Below are positions 25,197 through 35,760 of a DNA stretch of 64,000 bases, piece after piece. The DNA is taken from the NCBI RefSeq assembly GCF_001598055.1, contig NZ_CP014845.1:2170001-2234000 (forward strand). Direction: 5' to 3'. Numbering within the stretch: the stretch's first letter is position 1; each line of letters begins with the position of its first letter. This DNA is from Cupriavidus nantongensis (lineage in GTDB: Bacteria; Pseudomonadota; Gammaproteobacteria; Burkholderiales; Burkholderiaceae). Made by a program: the position numbers and the translations under genes. The notes below the pieces were generated by a model that saw nothing but the letters and a program-made list of their open reading frames with translations, did not search any database and was not told the DNA's origin.

Positions 25197-25354
25197 CTGC
25201 GGCAAAGCTGAAACGATGATTGGCGAAGCCATACATTCCGGAACGGAAAGTCACCGGGCTGACCTGCTCCGGCTTCGGGATTTCCCATAAAGCGACGTCA
25301 CCGGGCCGACAAGCGGCGTAGCATTCCCATCCGGAAACACTGACGCCCCCAACC

Positions 25355-26305
25355 ATGCGAGACCTCGACCTCACCACGCTGCGCCTGTTCGTCGCCGTCT
25401 GCGAAACCCGCAATATGGCGCGCGCCGGCGAGCAGGAACACATCGTCGCTTCCGCCATCAGCAAGCGCCTGGCGCAGCTGGAGGAAACCGTCGGCGCCAC
25501 GCTGCTGGAACGCCGCCGCCGCGGCGTCATCCCCACGCCTGCAGGCGAGATCGTGCTGGCGCATGCGCGCGCCATGCTGGCCGCGGCCGACCGCGTCACG
25601 CGCGACATGGCTGACTACGGCTCGGGCGTGCGCGGGCAGGTGCGGCTGTTGGCCACGGTATCGACCATGGCGGAATCGCTGCCGGACGACATCGCCGCCT
25701 TCATGCAGTTGCCGGCGCACCGCGACGTACGCGTGACCATCGAGGAAAGCCTGAGCAGCGAAGTGGTGCGCGCGCTGCGCGACGGCACCGCGCCGCTGGG
25801 CATCTGCTGGGACGCCGCGGACCTGGAGGGCTTCCAGACCCGCCCCTACCGCGCCGACCACCTCGCCGCCGTGGTCTATGCCGGGCATCCGCTGGCGCGC
25901 GCGGACAGCTGCCGGTTCGAAGACACGCTGGACTACGACCAGATCGCCATGCCGGCGCAGACCGCGGTGCAGATCATGCTGACGCGCTATGCCGCAATCC
26001 TTGGCCGCCGCATGGCGCATCGGGCCGTGGTGTCGACCTTCGACGCTGCGCTGCGCTGCGTGCGCGCGGAACTGGGCATCGTCATCATCCCGGCCGAAAT
26101 CGCCACGCTGGTCGCCACGGCCTTCGGCCTGCGCGTGATCCCGCTCCGCGACGCCTGGGCGCGACGGCGCTTTGCGATCTGCTGCCGCGACTTTTCGCTG
26201 CTGTCGCCCGCGGCGCAGTTGCTGGTGCAGTTCCTGGAGGACGCCGCGGCGAAGGAGGCCGCGGGCGCCGTGCCTGCGCCGGCCCGGGCACGGCGCAGGC
26301 GGTAA
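25355..26305 (+). CDS. LysR-family transcriptional regulator
   Basis: 316 residues. The N-terminal winged helix is LDLTTLRLFVAVCETRNMARAGE and HIVASAISKRLAQLEETVG, with LLERRRRGVIPTPAGE following. The C-terminal periplasmic-binding-protein fold is of the usual length and ends in an Arg-rich tail (PAPARARRRR). Divergent from the lyase/CoA-transferase/Bug operon and presumably its activator; the inducer is probably a pathway acid or CoA ester. Confidence 0.92.
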   Translation: MRDLDLTTLRLFVAVCETRNMARAGEQEHIVASAISKRLAQLEETVGATLLERRRRGVIPTPAGEIVLAHARAMLAAADRVTRDMADYGSGVRGQVRLLATVSTMAESLPDDIAAFMQLPAHRDVRVTIEESLSSEVVRALRDGTAPLGICWDAADLEGFQTRPYRADHLAAVVYAGHPLARADSCRFEDTLDYDQIAMPAQTAVQIMLTRYAAILGRRMAHRAVVSTFDAALRCVRAELGIVIIPAEIATLVATAFGLRVIPLRDAWARRRFAICCRDFSLLSPAAQLLVQFLEDAAAKEAAGAVPAPARARRRR

Positions 26306-26487
26306 GCCGCCGCGCAACTTCCTGTGCGTTTCGAGGGTTACCCCGAGGCGTTTTCGCAAGCTTATGTTGCGTGCCGTTGCGTAGACTGGCTTGCGTTTTT
26401 CGCCGCCGGCCACGATGGTTGGATAGCAAAGGCCGGGCGAAGCCTGAATCACGACAATGCGCGCCGCCACGGCGCAGGAGCACGCAA

Positions 26488-27180
26488 ATGAACTTCAACG
26501 GCAAGAACGTACTGGTCACCGGCGCACGCGGCAACCTCGGGCGGGCGGTCGCGCACGCCTTTGCGCAGGCAGGCGCGCGCGTGGTGCTGCTGGACCGCCA
26601 TGACGCACCGCTGCCCGAGGCCGGCAGCGGGCACCTCGCGCTGCAGGCCGACCTGCTCGATGCGAACAGTCTCGGCCAGGCCATCGACCAGGCCGTGCAG
26701 GCATGCGGGCGCATCGACGTGGTGTGCAACCTCGCCGGCGGCTTTGCCATGGGCACGGGCATCCACGAGACCAGCGCGGCCGACTGGAACCGTCTGTTCG
26801 ACATGAACGTGGGCACGGTGCTGAACATGGCGCGCGCGGTGGTGCCGCACATGCTGGCCGGGGGTGGCGGCGCCATCGTCAACGTCGGCGCCAATTCGGC
26901 GGCGCGCGGGCTGGCGCAGATGGGCGCCTACTGCGCCTCCAAGGATGCGCTGGCGCGCGTCACTGAATCGATGTCGGCCGAGCTGCGCGACCAGGGCATC
27001 CGCGTCAACGCGGTGCTGCCCAGCATCCTCGACACGCCCGAGAACCGCCAGGCCATGCCGGATGCAGACAGCTCCCGCTGGGTCGGGCTGGACGCGTTGG
27101 CGGACGTGATCGTGTTCCTGGCCTCGGACGCGGCACGCGCCGTGCACGGCGCGCTGCTGCCGGTGGTCAACCGCGCCTGA
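26488..27180 (+). CDS. Short-chain dehydrogenase/reductase (SDR)
   Basis: 230 residues from the ATG at 26488, preceded by CAGGAG. Rossmann motif VTGARGNLGRAV, the NLAGG segment (NNAG-like, with Leu instead of Asn), the Ser-bearing VNVGANSAAR and the YCASK catalytic motif. Substrate unknown. Compared with many SDRs it is short and lacks the usual C-terminal substrate loop (ends ALLPVVNRA). Its 3' end overlaps the convergent LysR gene by 14 bases. Confidence 0.9.
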   Translation: MNFNGKNVLVTGARGNLGRAVAHAFAQAGARVVLLDRHDAPLPEAGSGHLALQADLLDANSLGQAIDQAVQACGRIDVVCNLAGGFAMGTGIHETSAADWNRLFDMNVGTVLNMARAVVPHMLAGGGGAIVNVGANSAARGLAQMGAYCASKDALARVTESMSAELRDQGIRVNAVLPSILDTPENRQAMPDADSSRWVGLDALADVIVFLASDAARAVHGALLPVVNRA

Positions 27181-28123
27181 CGCGCGGCCGGCGCGCCGCG
27201 GGTGCGGCCGCGCCGATGGCGCTGGCCGCTTCCTGGATCTGCTGGCGCAGCCAGCGCCGCAGCCGGTCGGCATCGGTGCGCGCGTGCCAGATCTGCATCA
27301 GGTCGACCCGCGGCAGCGCGAACGGGACCGGCAGCATCACCAGGTCCGGGTCGCGCGCCACCGCTTCCTGCGCGACCGAGCGCAGGCAGGTCAGCAACAG
27401 CGCCGAGCCGCGCACCAGCCGGCTCGGCGCCAGGAAGCTCGACAAACCCGCCACCACCGTGCGCCGGTGTCCCAGCCGCGCCAGCGCGCGATCGACCACG
27501 CCGTTGAGGTCGCCGGTCAGCGTGGTCAGCAGGTGCTCGCACGCCAGGAACGCGTCCAGGTCCAGGCCGCGCGCGATGCGTGCGTTGGTGCGCGAGGCCA
27601 GCACCACGAAGTCCTCGCTGCCCAGCCGCTGCTGGTGGAAGGTGTCGGGCAGGTTCTCGTAGAAGCCGGCGATCGCCAGGTCGCAGGTGCCCTTCTCCAG
27701 TTCCTCGCGCGGCAGCTCGCCGCGCGTGTTGTGCGTGACCAGCACCACGCCGGGCGCATCGCGGCGCAGCCGCGGCAACAGCGCCGGCAGCAGCAACTGC
27801 TCCATGTAGTCGGTGGTGTAGATGTGGACGGCCTCGCTGCGTGCCAGGAAATCGCGGCCGTCGCAGGCGTCGTAGAACGCATCCAGGTCCGCCACCAGCC
27901 GCTGCACCTGCGGCGCCAGCGCATGCGCGCGCGGCGTCGGCGTCAGGCCGCGCGGCGCGCGCACGAACAGCGGGTCGCCCAGTTCGTCGCGCAGCCGGTT
28001 GAGCTTGTGGCTCAGCGCCGGCTGGCTCAGTGCCATGCGCGCCGCCGCGCGCGAGGCGTTGCCTTCCTGGTACAGCACATGGAAGACGTAGAGCAGGTTC
28101 AGGTCCTTGCCGGCGATATTCAT
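27167..28123 (-). CDS. LysR-family transcriptional regulator (NahR/LinR-like)
   Basis: 318 residues from the ATG at 28123; an in-frame ATG at 28141 is equally without a Shine-Dalgarno but would place the start only 4 bases from a perfect inverted repeat. The winged helix is DLNLLYVFHVLYQEGNASRAAARMALSQPALSHKLNRLRDELGDPLFVR, a NahR-type arrangement. The C-terminus has an Arg- and Pro-rich tail. Divergent from the DJ-1/PfpI gene at 28240, with a likely operator between them. Confidence 0.92.
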   Translation of the reverse strand: MNIAGKDLNLLYVFHVLYQEGNASRAAARMALSQPALSHKLNRLRDELGDPLFVRAPRGLTPTPRAHALAPQVQRLVADLDAFYDACDGRDFLARSEAVHIYTTDYMEQLLLPALLPRLRRDAPGVVLVTHNTRGELPREELEKGTCDLAIAGFYENLPDTFHQQRLGSEDFVVLASRTNARIARGLDLDAFLACEHLLTTLTGDLNGVVDRALARLGHRRTVVAGLSSFLAPSRLVRGSALLLTCLRSVAQEAVARDPDLVMLPVPFALPRVDLMQIWHARTDADRLRRWLRQQIQEAASAIGAAAPAARRPRVRRG

Positions 28124-28145
28124 TTTTTGGATGGCAGGCATCGAA

Positions 28146-28164
28146 GATTCGAAGTTTTCGAATC
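28146..28164. promoter_or_regulatory. Perfect inverted repeat, likely LysR operator
   Basis: GATTCGAA, three bases, TTCGAATC. The geometry fits a LysR T-N11-A box (ATTCGAA-GTT-TTCGAAT). It lies between the LysR start (28123) and the DJ-1/PfpI gene (28240), where autoregulation and control of the divergent gene are expected. Confidence 0.6.
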
Positions 28165-28239
28165 ATAGCCAGCTGCGTAGGATGTTGCCAATGCCGGGGC
28201 TGCCCCGGCCGACCGATGGACGCAAACCGGAGCATGAAC

Positions 28240-28917
28240 ATGAACATCCTGATGGTGCTGACCTCGCATGACCAGCTCGGCAATACCGGCAAGAAGACCG
28301 GCTTCTGGCTGGAGGAATTCGCCGCGCCCTACTACGTCTTCAGGGACGCCGGCGCCGACATCACGCTGGCCTCGCCCAAGGGCGGGCAGCCGCCGATCGA
28401 CCCCAAGAGCGACGACCCGGATGCGCAGACCGATGCGACGCGGCGCTTTCGCAGCGATGCCGCCGCGCAGCAGGCGTTGGCCAGCACACTGACGCTGGAC
28501 CAGGTGAAGGCCGAGGACTTCGACGCGGTGTTCTATCCCGGCGGGCATGGCCCGCTGTGGGACCTGGCGGAAGACAAGCGTTCGATCGCGCTGATCGAGC
28601 AGTTCGACCGGCTGGGCAAGCCGGTGGGTGCGGTATGCCATGCGCCGGGGGTGCTGCGGCACGTCAAGGGCGCGGATGGTCAGCCGCTGGTGCAAGGCAA
28701 GGAAGTCACGGGCTTTACCAACAGCGAGGAAGCGGCGGTGCAGTTGACCGAGGTGGTGCCGTTCCTGGTGGAGGATGTGCTCAAGGCCAGCGGCGGGCGG
28801 TTTACGCGCGGCGATGACTGGGCCAGCCACGTGGCGGTGGCCGGGCGCCTGGTGACGGGGCAGAACCCGGCGTCGTCGGAGGCGGGGGCGGAGGCGGTGT
28901 TGGGGTTGTTGAAGTAA
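28240..28917 (+). CDS. DJ-1/PfpI-family (class I glutamine amidotransferase-like) protein
   Basis: 225 residues from the ATG at 28240, chosen because CCGGAG is 7 bases upstream; an ATG at 28234 is too close. Features: MNILMVLTSHDQLGNTGKKTGFWLEE (Glu near residue 25), the GADITLASPKGG segment, FYPGGHGPLWDL, and the nucleophile elbow GAVCHAPGVL with its Cys followed by His. This is the Hsp31/YajL-like group with chaperone, glyoxalase or deglycase-type activities; which one applies is unknown. Probably regulated by the divergent LysR. Confidence 0.9.
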   Translation: MNILMVLTSHDQLGNTGKKTGFWLEEFAAPYYVFRDAGADITLASPKGGQPPIDPKSDDPDAQTDATRRFRSDAAAQQALASTLTLDQVKAEDFDAVFYPGGHGPLWDLAEDKRSIALIEQFDRLGKPVGAVCHAPGVLRHVKGADGQPLVQGKEVTGFTNSEEAAVQLTEVVPFLVEDVLKASGGRFTRGDDWASHVAVAGRLVTGQNPASSEAGAEAVLGLLK

Positions 28918-28946
28918 GGCCTGCGGATTCACGCTCCTGCCGGTTT

Positions 28947-29074
28947 GCTCCCCTCGCCCGCTTGCGGGAGAGGGGCCGGGGGAGAGGGCAGGCGCTGGCA
29001 ATATTGACGCGCGCAACTTCGTGGAGGCTCCGGCCCTCTCCCCCACCCCTCTCCCGCGCGCGGGAGAGGGGAGC
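28947..29074. repeat. Inverted pair of GC-rich dispersed repeats (copies B and C)
   Basis: Unit B (28947-28989) starts GCTCCCCTCGCCCGC and ends GGGGGAGAGGGC; unit C (29033-29074) is nearly its reverse complement. Each has an internal CCCGCNNGCGGG-type palindrome. Copy C with its flank (29016-29074) matches the repeat at 16076-16129. The pair fills most of the 220-base gap between the DJ-1-like gene and the acylase gene, and may act as a transcription barrier. Confidence 0.65.
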
Positions 29075-29137
29075 CTTTGCCCGGTGGTGTCAGCTGTGGC
29101 AAGCGGCTAAAGGTGCAAAGCGTCGATCAGGCCCGCA

Positions 29138-31561
<2,424 letters not shown>

Positions 31562-31682
31562 CAGGTCTCCTCGTGTTGTGATGGCTGCAGATGTCTTGCA
31601 GTTCACACCGAAGATAGTGCATGGCCGGCCGCGGCGCGAGTGCCGCGGCCGATCTCCGCACGCCGCGTGGCGTGCCGCAGGC

Positions 31683-33293
31683 TCAGTAGACGTCGCGCCG
31701 GTAGCGGCCTTCGTCGGCCAGGCGGCGCAGCGTATCCTCGCCCAGGATCCCGGCCAGCGTGTCATGGACACCGCCGGCCATGCCCTGCAGGCTGCCGCAG
31801 ACATAGATGGCCGCGCCGTCGGCCACCCATTGCCGCACGCCATCCGCCTGCAGGCGCAGCGCGTCTTGCACGTAGCGCGGCGCGTTGCCGTCGCGCGACC
31901 ACGCATGGTCCACGCGCGCCAGCGTGCCATCTGCCAGCCAGCCGGCCAGTTCCCCGGCAAAGAAGGCGTCGTGCTGCGCCGAGCGCTCGCCGAACAGCAG
32001 CCAGTTGCGCCGCCGCCCGGCCGCGGCGCGCGCCTTGAGCTGGGCCCGCAGCCCGGCCAGCCCGGTGCCGTTGCCGACCAGAATCAGCGGCCGCTCGTCC
32101 GCCGGCGGATGGAAGCTGCGATTGGTGCGGATGCGCAGCGCGATGCGGCTGCCCAGCGCGGCGTGCTCGGTCAGCCAGCCCGAGGCCAGGCCGAGCCGGC
32201 TGCCGCCTTCGCCATCGTCGTGGCGGGTCTGGCGCACCAGCAGTTCTAGCTGGCCGTCGCGCGGCAGCGAGGCGATCGAATATTCGCGGTGCGGCAGCGG
32301 CGCCAGCGCATCGACCAGCTGCTGCGGCGCGACGCCCTGCATCGCGGCAAGGTGCGGTGCGGGCAGCGGCAGGCGCGTGGCCAGGGCCGCGGCCAGGGTG
32401 GTGTCGGCGCCATCGCAGCGCACCGGGGTGGCGCCATCCAGGCCAAGCTGCGCCAGCAGCCGGTCGACTTCGGACGGCGCGCGGCAAGGTCCGATCTCGG
32501 CGATGTCGCCGGCCTGCCAGTCGGGCGCCGCGCCGTCCGGGGGCGACAGCACCAGATGGAAGGCCGGCGCACCCTGGCTGCCGGGATTTAGATGATGGCG
32601 CTGCGCCAGCCGCCAGTGTTGATAGCGCGGACGTTCCCAGTCGGCGATCTCGGCGCCGCCGCTCAGTGCCGACAGGTGGTTCTGCCAGTGGCGCAGCGCG
32701 CCGGCGTCGCCGTTGTCGACTTCGATCAGGTCGAACAGCGGCTGCGCGCGCTGGCGCTGCAGCCAGCCTTCCAGCGCATGACCGAAGGCGCAGAAGCGCG
32801 CGTAGCTGCTGTCGCCAAGGGCGAGGATGCCGTAGCGCAGCCGGTGCAGGCCATCGGCGCCGGCCAGCAGGCGGCGGGCAAAACCCGAGGCGCTGTCGGG
32901 GGCATCGCCCTCGCCGGTGGTGCTGACCACGAACAAGGCCTGGCGGCACGCTTGCAGGCGCCGCCCATCGACCGCGGCCAGCGACAGCAGCTGCACCGGC
33001 ATGCCCGCGCCCTGCAGCGCGGTAGCGGTCTGCAGCGCCAGCTGCTCGGCAAACCCGGTCTGGCTGGCATAGACCACCAGTGTCGCGCCGTCTTCCGTGC
33101 CGGCCAGCGCCGCCACCCGCGCGCGCCGCTGGCGGTGATGGGCCACCACCGCGCCGCAGAAGCCCGCGTACGCGGCAACCACGCCGGCGGCCATGGCCAT
33201 GCGCGACGGCCCGAGCACGGACAACGCCACGCCGCCGGCGACGGCCAGCCAGCCCGCGCCGGCGATGGCGGACGACACGGTGCGGCCGTTCAT
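31683..33293 (-). CDS. Membrane-anchored flavodoxin/FNR diflavin reductase (CysJ/CPR-like)
   Basis: 536 residues from the ATG at 33293, which overlaps the ApbE stop codon (ATGA). Two N-terminal hydrophobic stretches (~5-25 and 30-48) anchor it. A flavodoxin domain follows (LVVYASQTGFAEQLALQ; VVSTTGEGDAPDSASGFA), then an FNR-type FAD/NADPH domain with REYSIASLP, LVGNGTGLAGLRAQLK, YVCGSLQGMAGGV and the terminal RYRRDVY ending in Tyr as in CysJ. It should pass electrons from NADPH through FAD and FMN to a membrane partner, here most plausibly the PepSY protein of the same operon. Confidence 0.9.
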   Translation of the reverse strand: MNGRTVSSAIAGAGWLAVAGGVALSVLGPSRMAMAAGVVAAYAGFCGAVVAHHRQRRARVAALAGTEDGATLVVYASQTGFAEQLALQTATALQGAGMPVQLLSLAAVDGRRLQACRQALFVVSTTGEGDAPDSASGFARRLLAGADGLHRLRYGILALGDSSYARFCAFGHALEGWLQRQRAQPLFDLIEVDNGDAGALRHWQNHLSALSGGAEIADWERPRYQHWRLAQRHHLNPGSQGAPAFHLVLSPPDGAAPDWQAGDIAEIGPCRAPSEVDRLLAQLGLDGATPVRCDGADTTLAAALATRLPLPAPHLAAMQGVAPQQLVDALAPLPHREYSIASLPRDGQLELLVRQTRHDDGEGGSRLGLASGWLTEHAALGSRIALRIRTNRSFHPPADERPLILVGNGTGLAGLRAQLKARAAAGRRRNWLLFGERSAQHDAFFAGELAGWLADGTLARVDHAWSRDGNAPRYVQDALRLQADGVRQWVADGAAIYVCGSLQGMAGGVHDTLAGILGEDTLRRLADEGRYRRDVY

Positions 33294-34306
33294 GCCAGCA
33301 TCGCGGCAAACGCCGGTGAAAGATGTTCGAGAAAACCGTCCGCGGTGCGCACCAGGAAGCGTGCGGCAATGCCATGGCGACGCGCGTGCGCCATGCCGGC
33401 GTCGGGGCCCAGCACGGTCAGCGCGGTGGACAGTGCATCGGCCAGCATGCACTGCGGATGGATCACCGTGACCGACGCCAGTGCGTGGCTCGCCGGGTAG
33501 CCGGTGCGCGGATCGATGGTATGGGCATAGCGGCGGCCTTCGCTATCAAAGTAGCGCCGGTAGTCGCCAGAGGTGGCTACCGACAGCCCGTGCAGCGCGA
33601 CCAGCGTGTGCTGCGCGGCATCACTGCCCGGCCCCGGCGGCGCTTCCAGCGCGACCCACCACGGCATGCCATCGGGCTTGACGCCATGGCCGCGCAGTTC
33701 GCCGCCGATCTCGGTGAGGTGATGGTCCAGCCCCTGTTCGCACAGGTAGCGCGCCACCGCGTCGACGGCGAAGCCCTTGGCGATGGCACAGAAGTCCAGC
33801 GCCACCCCGCCCGGCTGGCGGACGCGCGCGCCGGCGGCATCGACTTCGATGCGGGCCCAGCCGCAACGGCCGCGCGCGGCCTGCACGTCGTCGGGCGACG
33901 GCGGCGCCTGGCGCGCCGGGGCCGGGCCGAATCCCCACAGGTCGACCAGCGGACCCGCGCTCGGGTCATAGGCGCCGCCGCTGTCGCGTGCCACCTGCAA
34001 GGCGGCCTGCAGCACCGCGAAGCAGTCTGCCGGCAAGGCGTGCCAGCTGCCCGCCGGCGCGCGGTTGAACCGGCTCAGGTCGGAATCCGCTTCCCAGTTG
34101 CTCATCTGCGCGATCACGCGCGCGAGCACGGCCTGGATGCCGGCGCCGATGGCACCGGCGGCGCCGGCATCCGCATCCGGCGCCAGCAGCGCCGCCACCG
34201 ACCAGCTCGTGCCCATGGTGGGCCCGCCCCAGCGCTGCAGGCGCGCTCCGGCGGCGGGCGGGCTGGGCGGCGCGCTCAGCGCAACGGGTACCAGGACGCG
34301 GTTCAC
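33290..34306 (-). CDS. apbE: ApbE-family FAD:protein FMN transferase
   Basis: 338 residues from a GTG at 34306, 14 bases after the DUF4198 stop. ApbE motifs: GGPTMGTSWSV, SNWEADSDLSRFNR, the ALDFCAIAKGFAVDAVARYL segment, EIGGELRGHGVKPDG, ATSGDYRRYF, AHTIDPRTGYPA and the metal site LADALSTALTVLGP. It attaches FMN to Ser/Thr in [ST]GA[ST]-type sites; the operon's DUF2271 protein carries one. No signal peptide or lipobox is visible, unlike most periplasmic ApbE proteins, so where the transfer occurs is open. Confidence 0.92.
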   Translation of the reverse strand: MNRVLVPVALSAPPSPPAAGARLQRWGGPTMGTSWSVAALLAPDADAGAAGAIGAGIQAVLARVIAQMSNWEADSDLSRFNRAPAGSWHALPADCFAVLQAALQVARDSGGAYDPSAGPLVDLWGFGPAPARQAPPSPDDVQAARGRCGWARIEVDAAGARVRQPGGVALDFCAIAKGFAVDAVARYLCEQGLDHHLTEIGGELRGHGVKPDGMPWWVALEAPPGPGSDAAQHTLVALHGLSVATSGDYRRYFDSEGRRYAHTIDPRTGYPASHALASVTVIHPQCMLADALSTALTVLGPDAGMAHARRHGIAARFLVRTADGFLEHLSPAFAAMLA

Positions 34307-34320
34307 GCCGTGCAACCGGC

Positions 34321-35160
34321 TTATTGCGGCAGCACTTCCACCGTCACCGCATAGACGGCGCGGCGCGACCTGGCCTGCTTGAAGGTGGTCTTGTCGTCCT
34401 TGACCTCGGCTTCCATCCAGTACATGCCCGGGGCCGGCCACTTGACGCTGAACTTGCCGTCGGCGTCAGTGGTGGCGCTGAACTCCTGCAGCTGGTCACG
34501 GTAGCGGATGCCGCCCGGCACCACCGCCACCTTCAGGTTGCTGGCGGGTTTGCCGTCGAGCAGCAAGCGGAAGCTGGCGGTGTCGCCGGCGACCAAATCG
34601 TTCGGGTGCGTGATCGGCGCCAGCTCCAGGCCGCGGCCGACGATGCGCAGGCCCTTGTCGCTGGGTTTGCCGGCGGTAACGAACGATTCGATGCGGCCCT
34701 CGGCCTGCGTGACCTGCAGGTCCTGCGCGTTGGCCGGGATCGCGCCGGCGAAGTTCTCGGCGCTGCCGCGCCAGCGCTTGGGCTGGCCGTCGACCTTGTA
34801 GCTGGCGAACAGGCCGTTGTTGACCACCGCCACGCGATACGTGCCGGGCTGGGTCAGGTGCAGGTCGAAGGTGCTGCGGTACTTGCCGGTGGCCGCGTTC
34901 TGCGCCTTGACCGCGCTGCCGTCGGGCGCGGTCACCTGCAGGTTGTCGAGCCGCATCGGCACGTGCTCGAAGTAGAACAGGTCGTTCGAGACCGCGGCGT
35001 CGACGGTCACCCACGGATCGCTGCCGGACAGCACGGTGGCCGACGGCAGCAGCCACTGGCGGTGCGCGTGCGCGGCCAGCGGCGCGAGCGCGGCCAGCGC
35101 CAGCACGGCGGCGCGCACCGCGACGCGGGAAGATGCGGCGGACATCAGGGAAGGTTTCAT
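34321..35160 (-). CDS. DUF4198 periplasmic protein
   Basis: 279 residues. A signal peptide ends near LAAHAHRQW; the mature protein starts HRQWLLPSATVLSGSDPWVTVDAAVSNDLFYFEH, typical of DUF4198 (also found with NikK-like metal uptake systems). The middle has beta-sandwich repeats (PGTYRVAVVNNG) and the C-terminus a second Ig-like unit (DADGKFSVKWPAPGMYWMEAEV). It has an N-terminal His after processing, which may bind metal. Part of the Fur-boxed PepSY/DUF2271/ApbE operon; probably an accessory substrate- or metal-binding component. Confidence 0.88.
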   Translation of the reverse strand: MKPSLMSAASSRVAVRAAVLALAALAPLAAHAHRQWLLPSATVLSGSDPWVTVDAAVSNDLFYFEHVPMRLDNLQVTAPDGSAVKAQNAATGKYRSTFDLHLTQPGTYRVAVVNNGLFASYKVDGQPKRWRGSAENFAGAIPANAQDLQVTQAEGRIESFVTAGKPSDKGLRIVGRGLELAPITHPNDLVAGDTASFRLLLDGKPASNLKVAVVPGGIRYRDQLQEFSATTDADGKFSVKWPAPGMYWMEAEVKDDKTTFKQARSRRAVYAVTVEVLPQ

Positions 35161-35178
35161 GGTCGGGCTCCGGGAAGG

Positions 35179-35703
35179 TTAAGGCTTCAGGTCGACGGTG
35201 ACGCCGCCGAGTTCGTGTTCGCCCTTGGCGCGGGCGGTCTGTGCGGATTGCGGCGGCCACGTGAAGGGCACGCGCAGCAACTCGCGCCCGCCCACTTCAC
35301 GCGCGGCTTCCACCACCAGCTGGTAGTTGCCGGCGGGCAGCTTGCCCAGCGGCGCCTTGCCGTCGCTGAAGCTGACGCTGTGCTCGCCCGGCGCGCGCGT
35401 GGCGCCGGAGATGCCGTCGGCCGGCATGTGCAGGTCGCGGCCGGCCTTGCGCCACCACTGGCGCATGTCCTTGAGCCACTTGGTGCCCTCGCCGTCCTTG
35501 AGCTTGCCGTCGTACCAGACCGCCAGGGTCTGCACCGGGCTCTGGTCGGCGCGCTCGACCCACATCGCCACGTAAGGCCGGTGGTACTCGGCCACGGTCA
35601 GGCGCGGGATATCGACCTTGACGTTCAGGTCCGCGGCCAGCGCGGGGCCGGCCAGCGGCACGGCGGCCATGCCGGTCAGGGAGACGGAGAGCAGTCGGCG
35701 CAT
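35179..35703 (-). CDS. DUF2271 periplasmic protein with predicted flavinylation site
   Basis: 174 residues from the ATG at 35703 (in-frame start at 35757 lacks a signal-like beginning). Signal peptide MRRLLSVSLTGMAAVPLAGPALA. The DUF2271 body includes RPYVAMWVERADQSPVQTLAVWY and KWLKDMRQWWRKAGR, followed by DGISGATRAPG at residues 96-106. SGAT with a preceding Asp-Gly is the consensus around residues modified by ApbE, so Thr102 is the predicted FMN attachment site. It would act as the periplasmic one- or two-electron carrier of this operon. Confidence 0.9.
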   Translation of the reverse strand: MRRLLSVSLTGMAAVPLAGPALAADLNVKVDIPRLTVAEYHRPYVAMWVERADQSPVQTLAVWYDGKLKDGEGTKWLKDMRQWWRKAGRDLHMPADGISGATRAPGEHSVSFSDGKAPLGKLPAGNYQLVVEAAREVGGRELLRVPFTWPPQSAQTARAKGEHELGGVTVDLKP

Positions 35704-35760
35704 ATCGGAGAAAACCTCGTCAGTGAGATGCAGGAAGCAGATCGGCTCGAACGCCACCGA

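Noticed and set aside
25251..25308. Direct repeat GTCACCGGGC before the LysR gene as a possible operator.
   Set aside because: Ten-base GC-rich direct repeats are expected by chance in such DNA and the spacing does not fit LysR boxes; noted only in the neighbouring feature.
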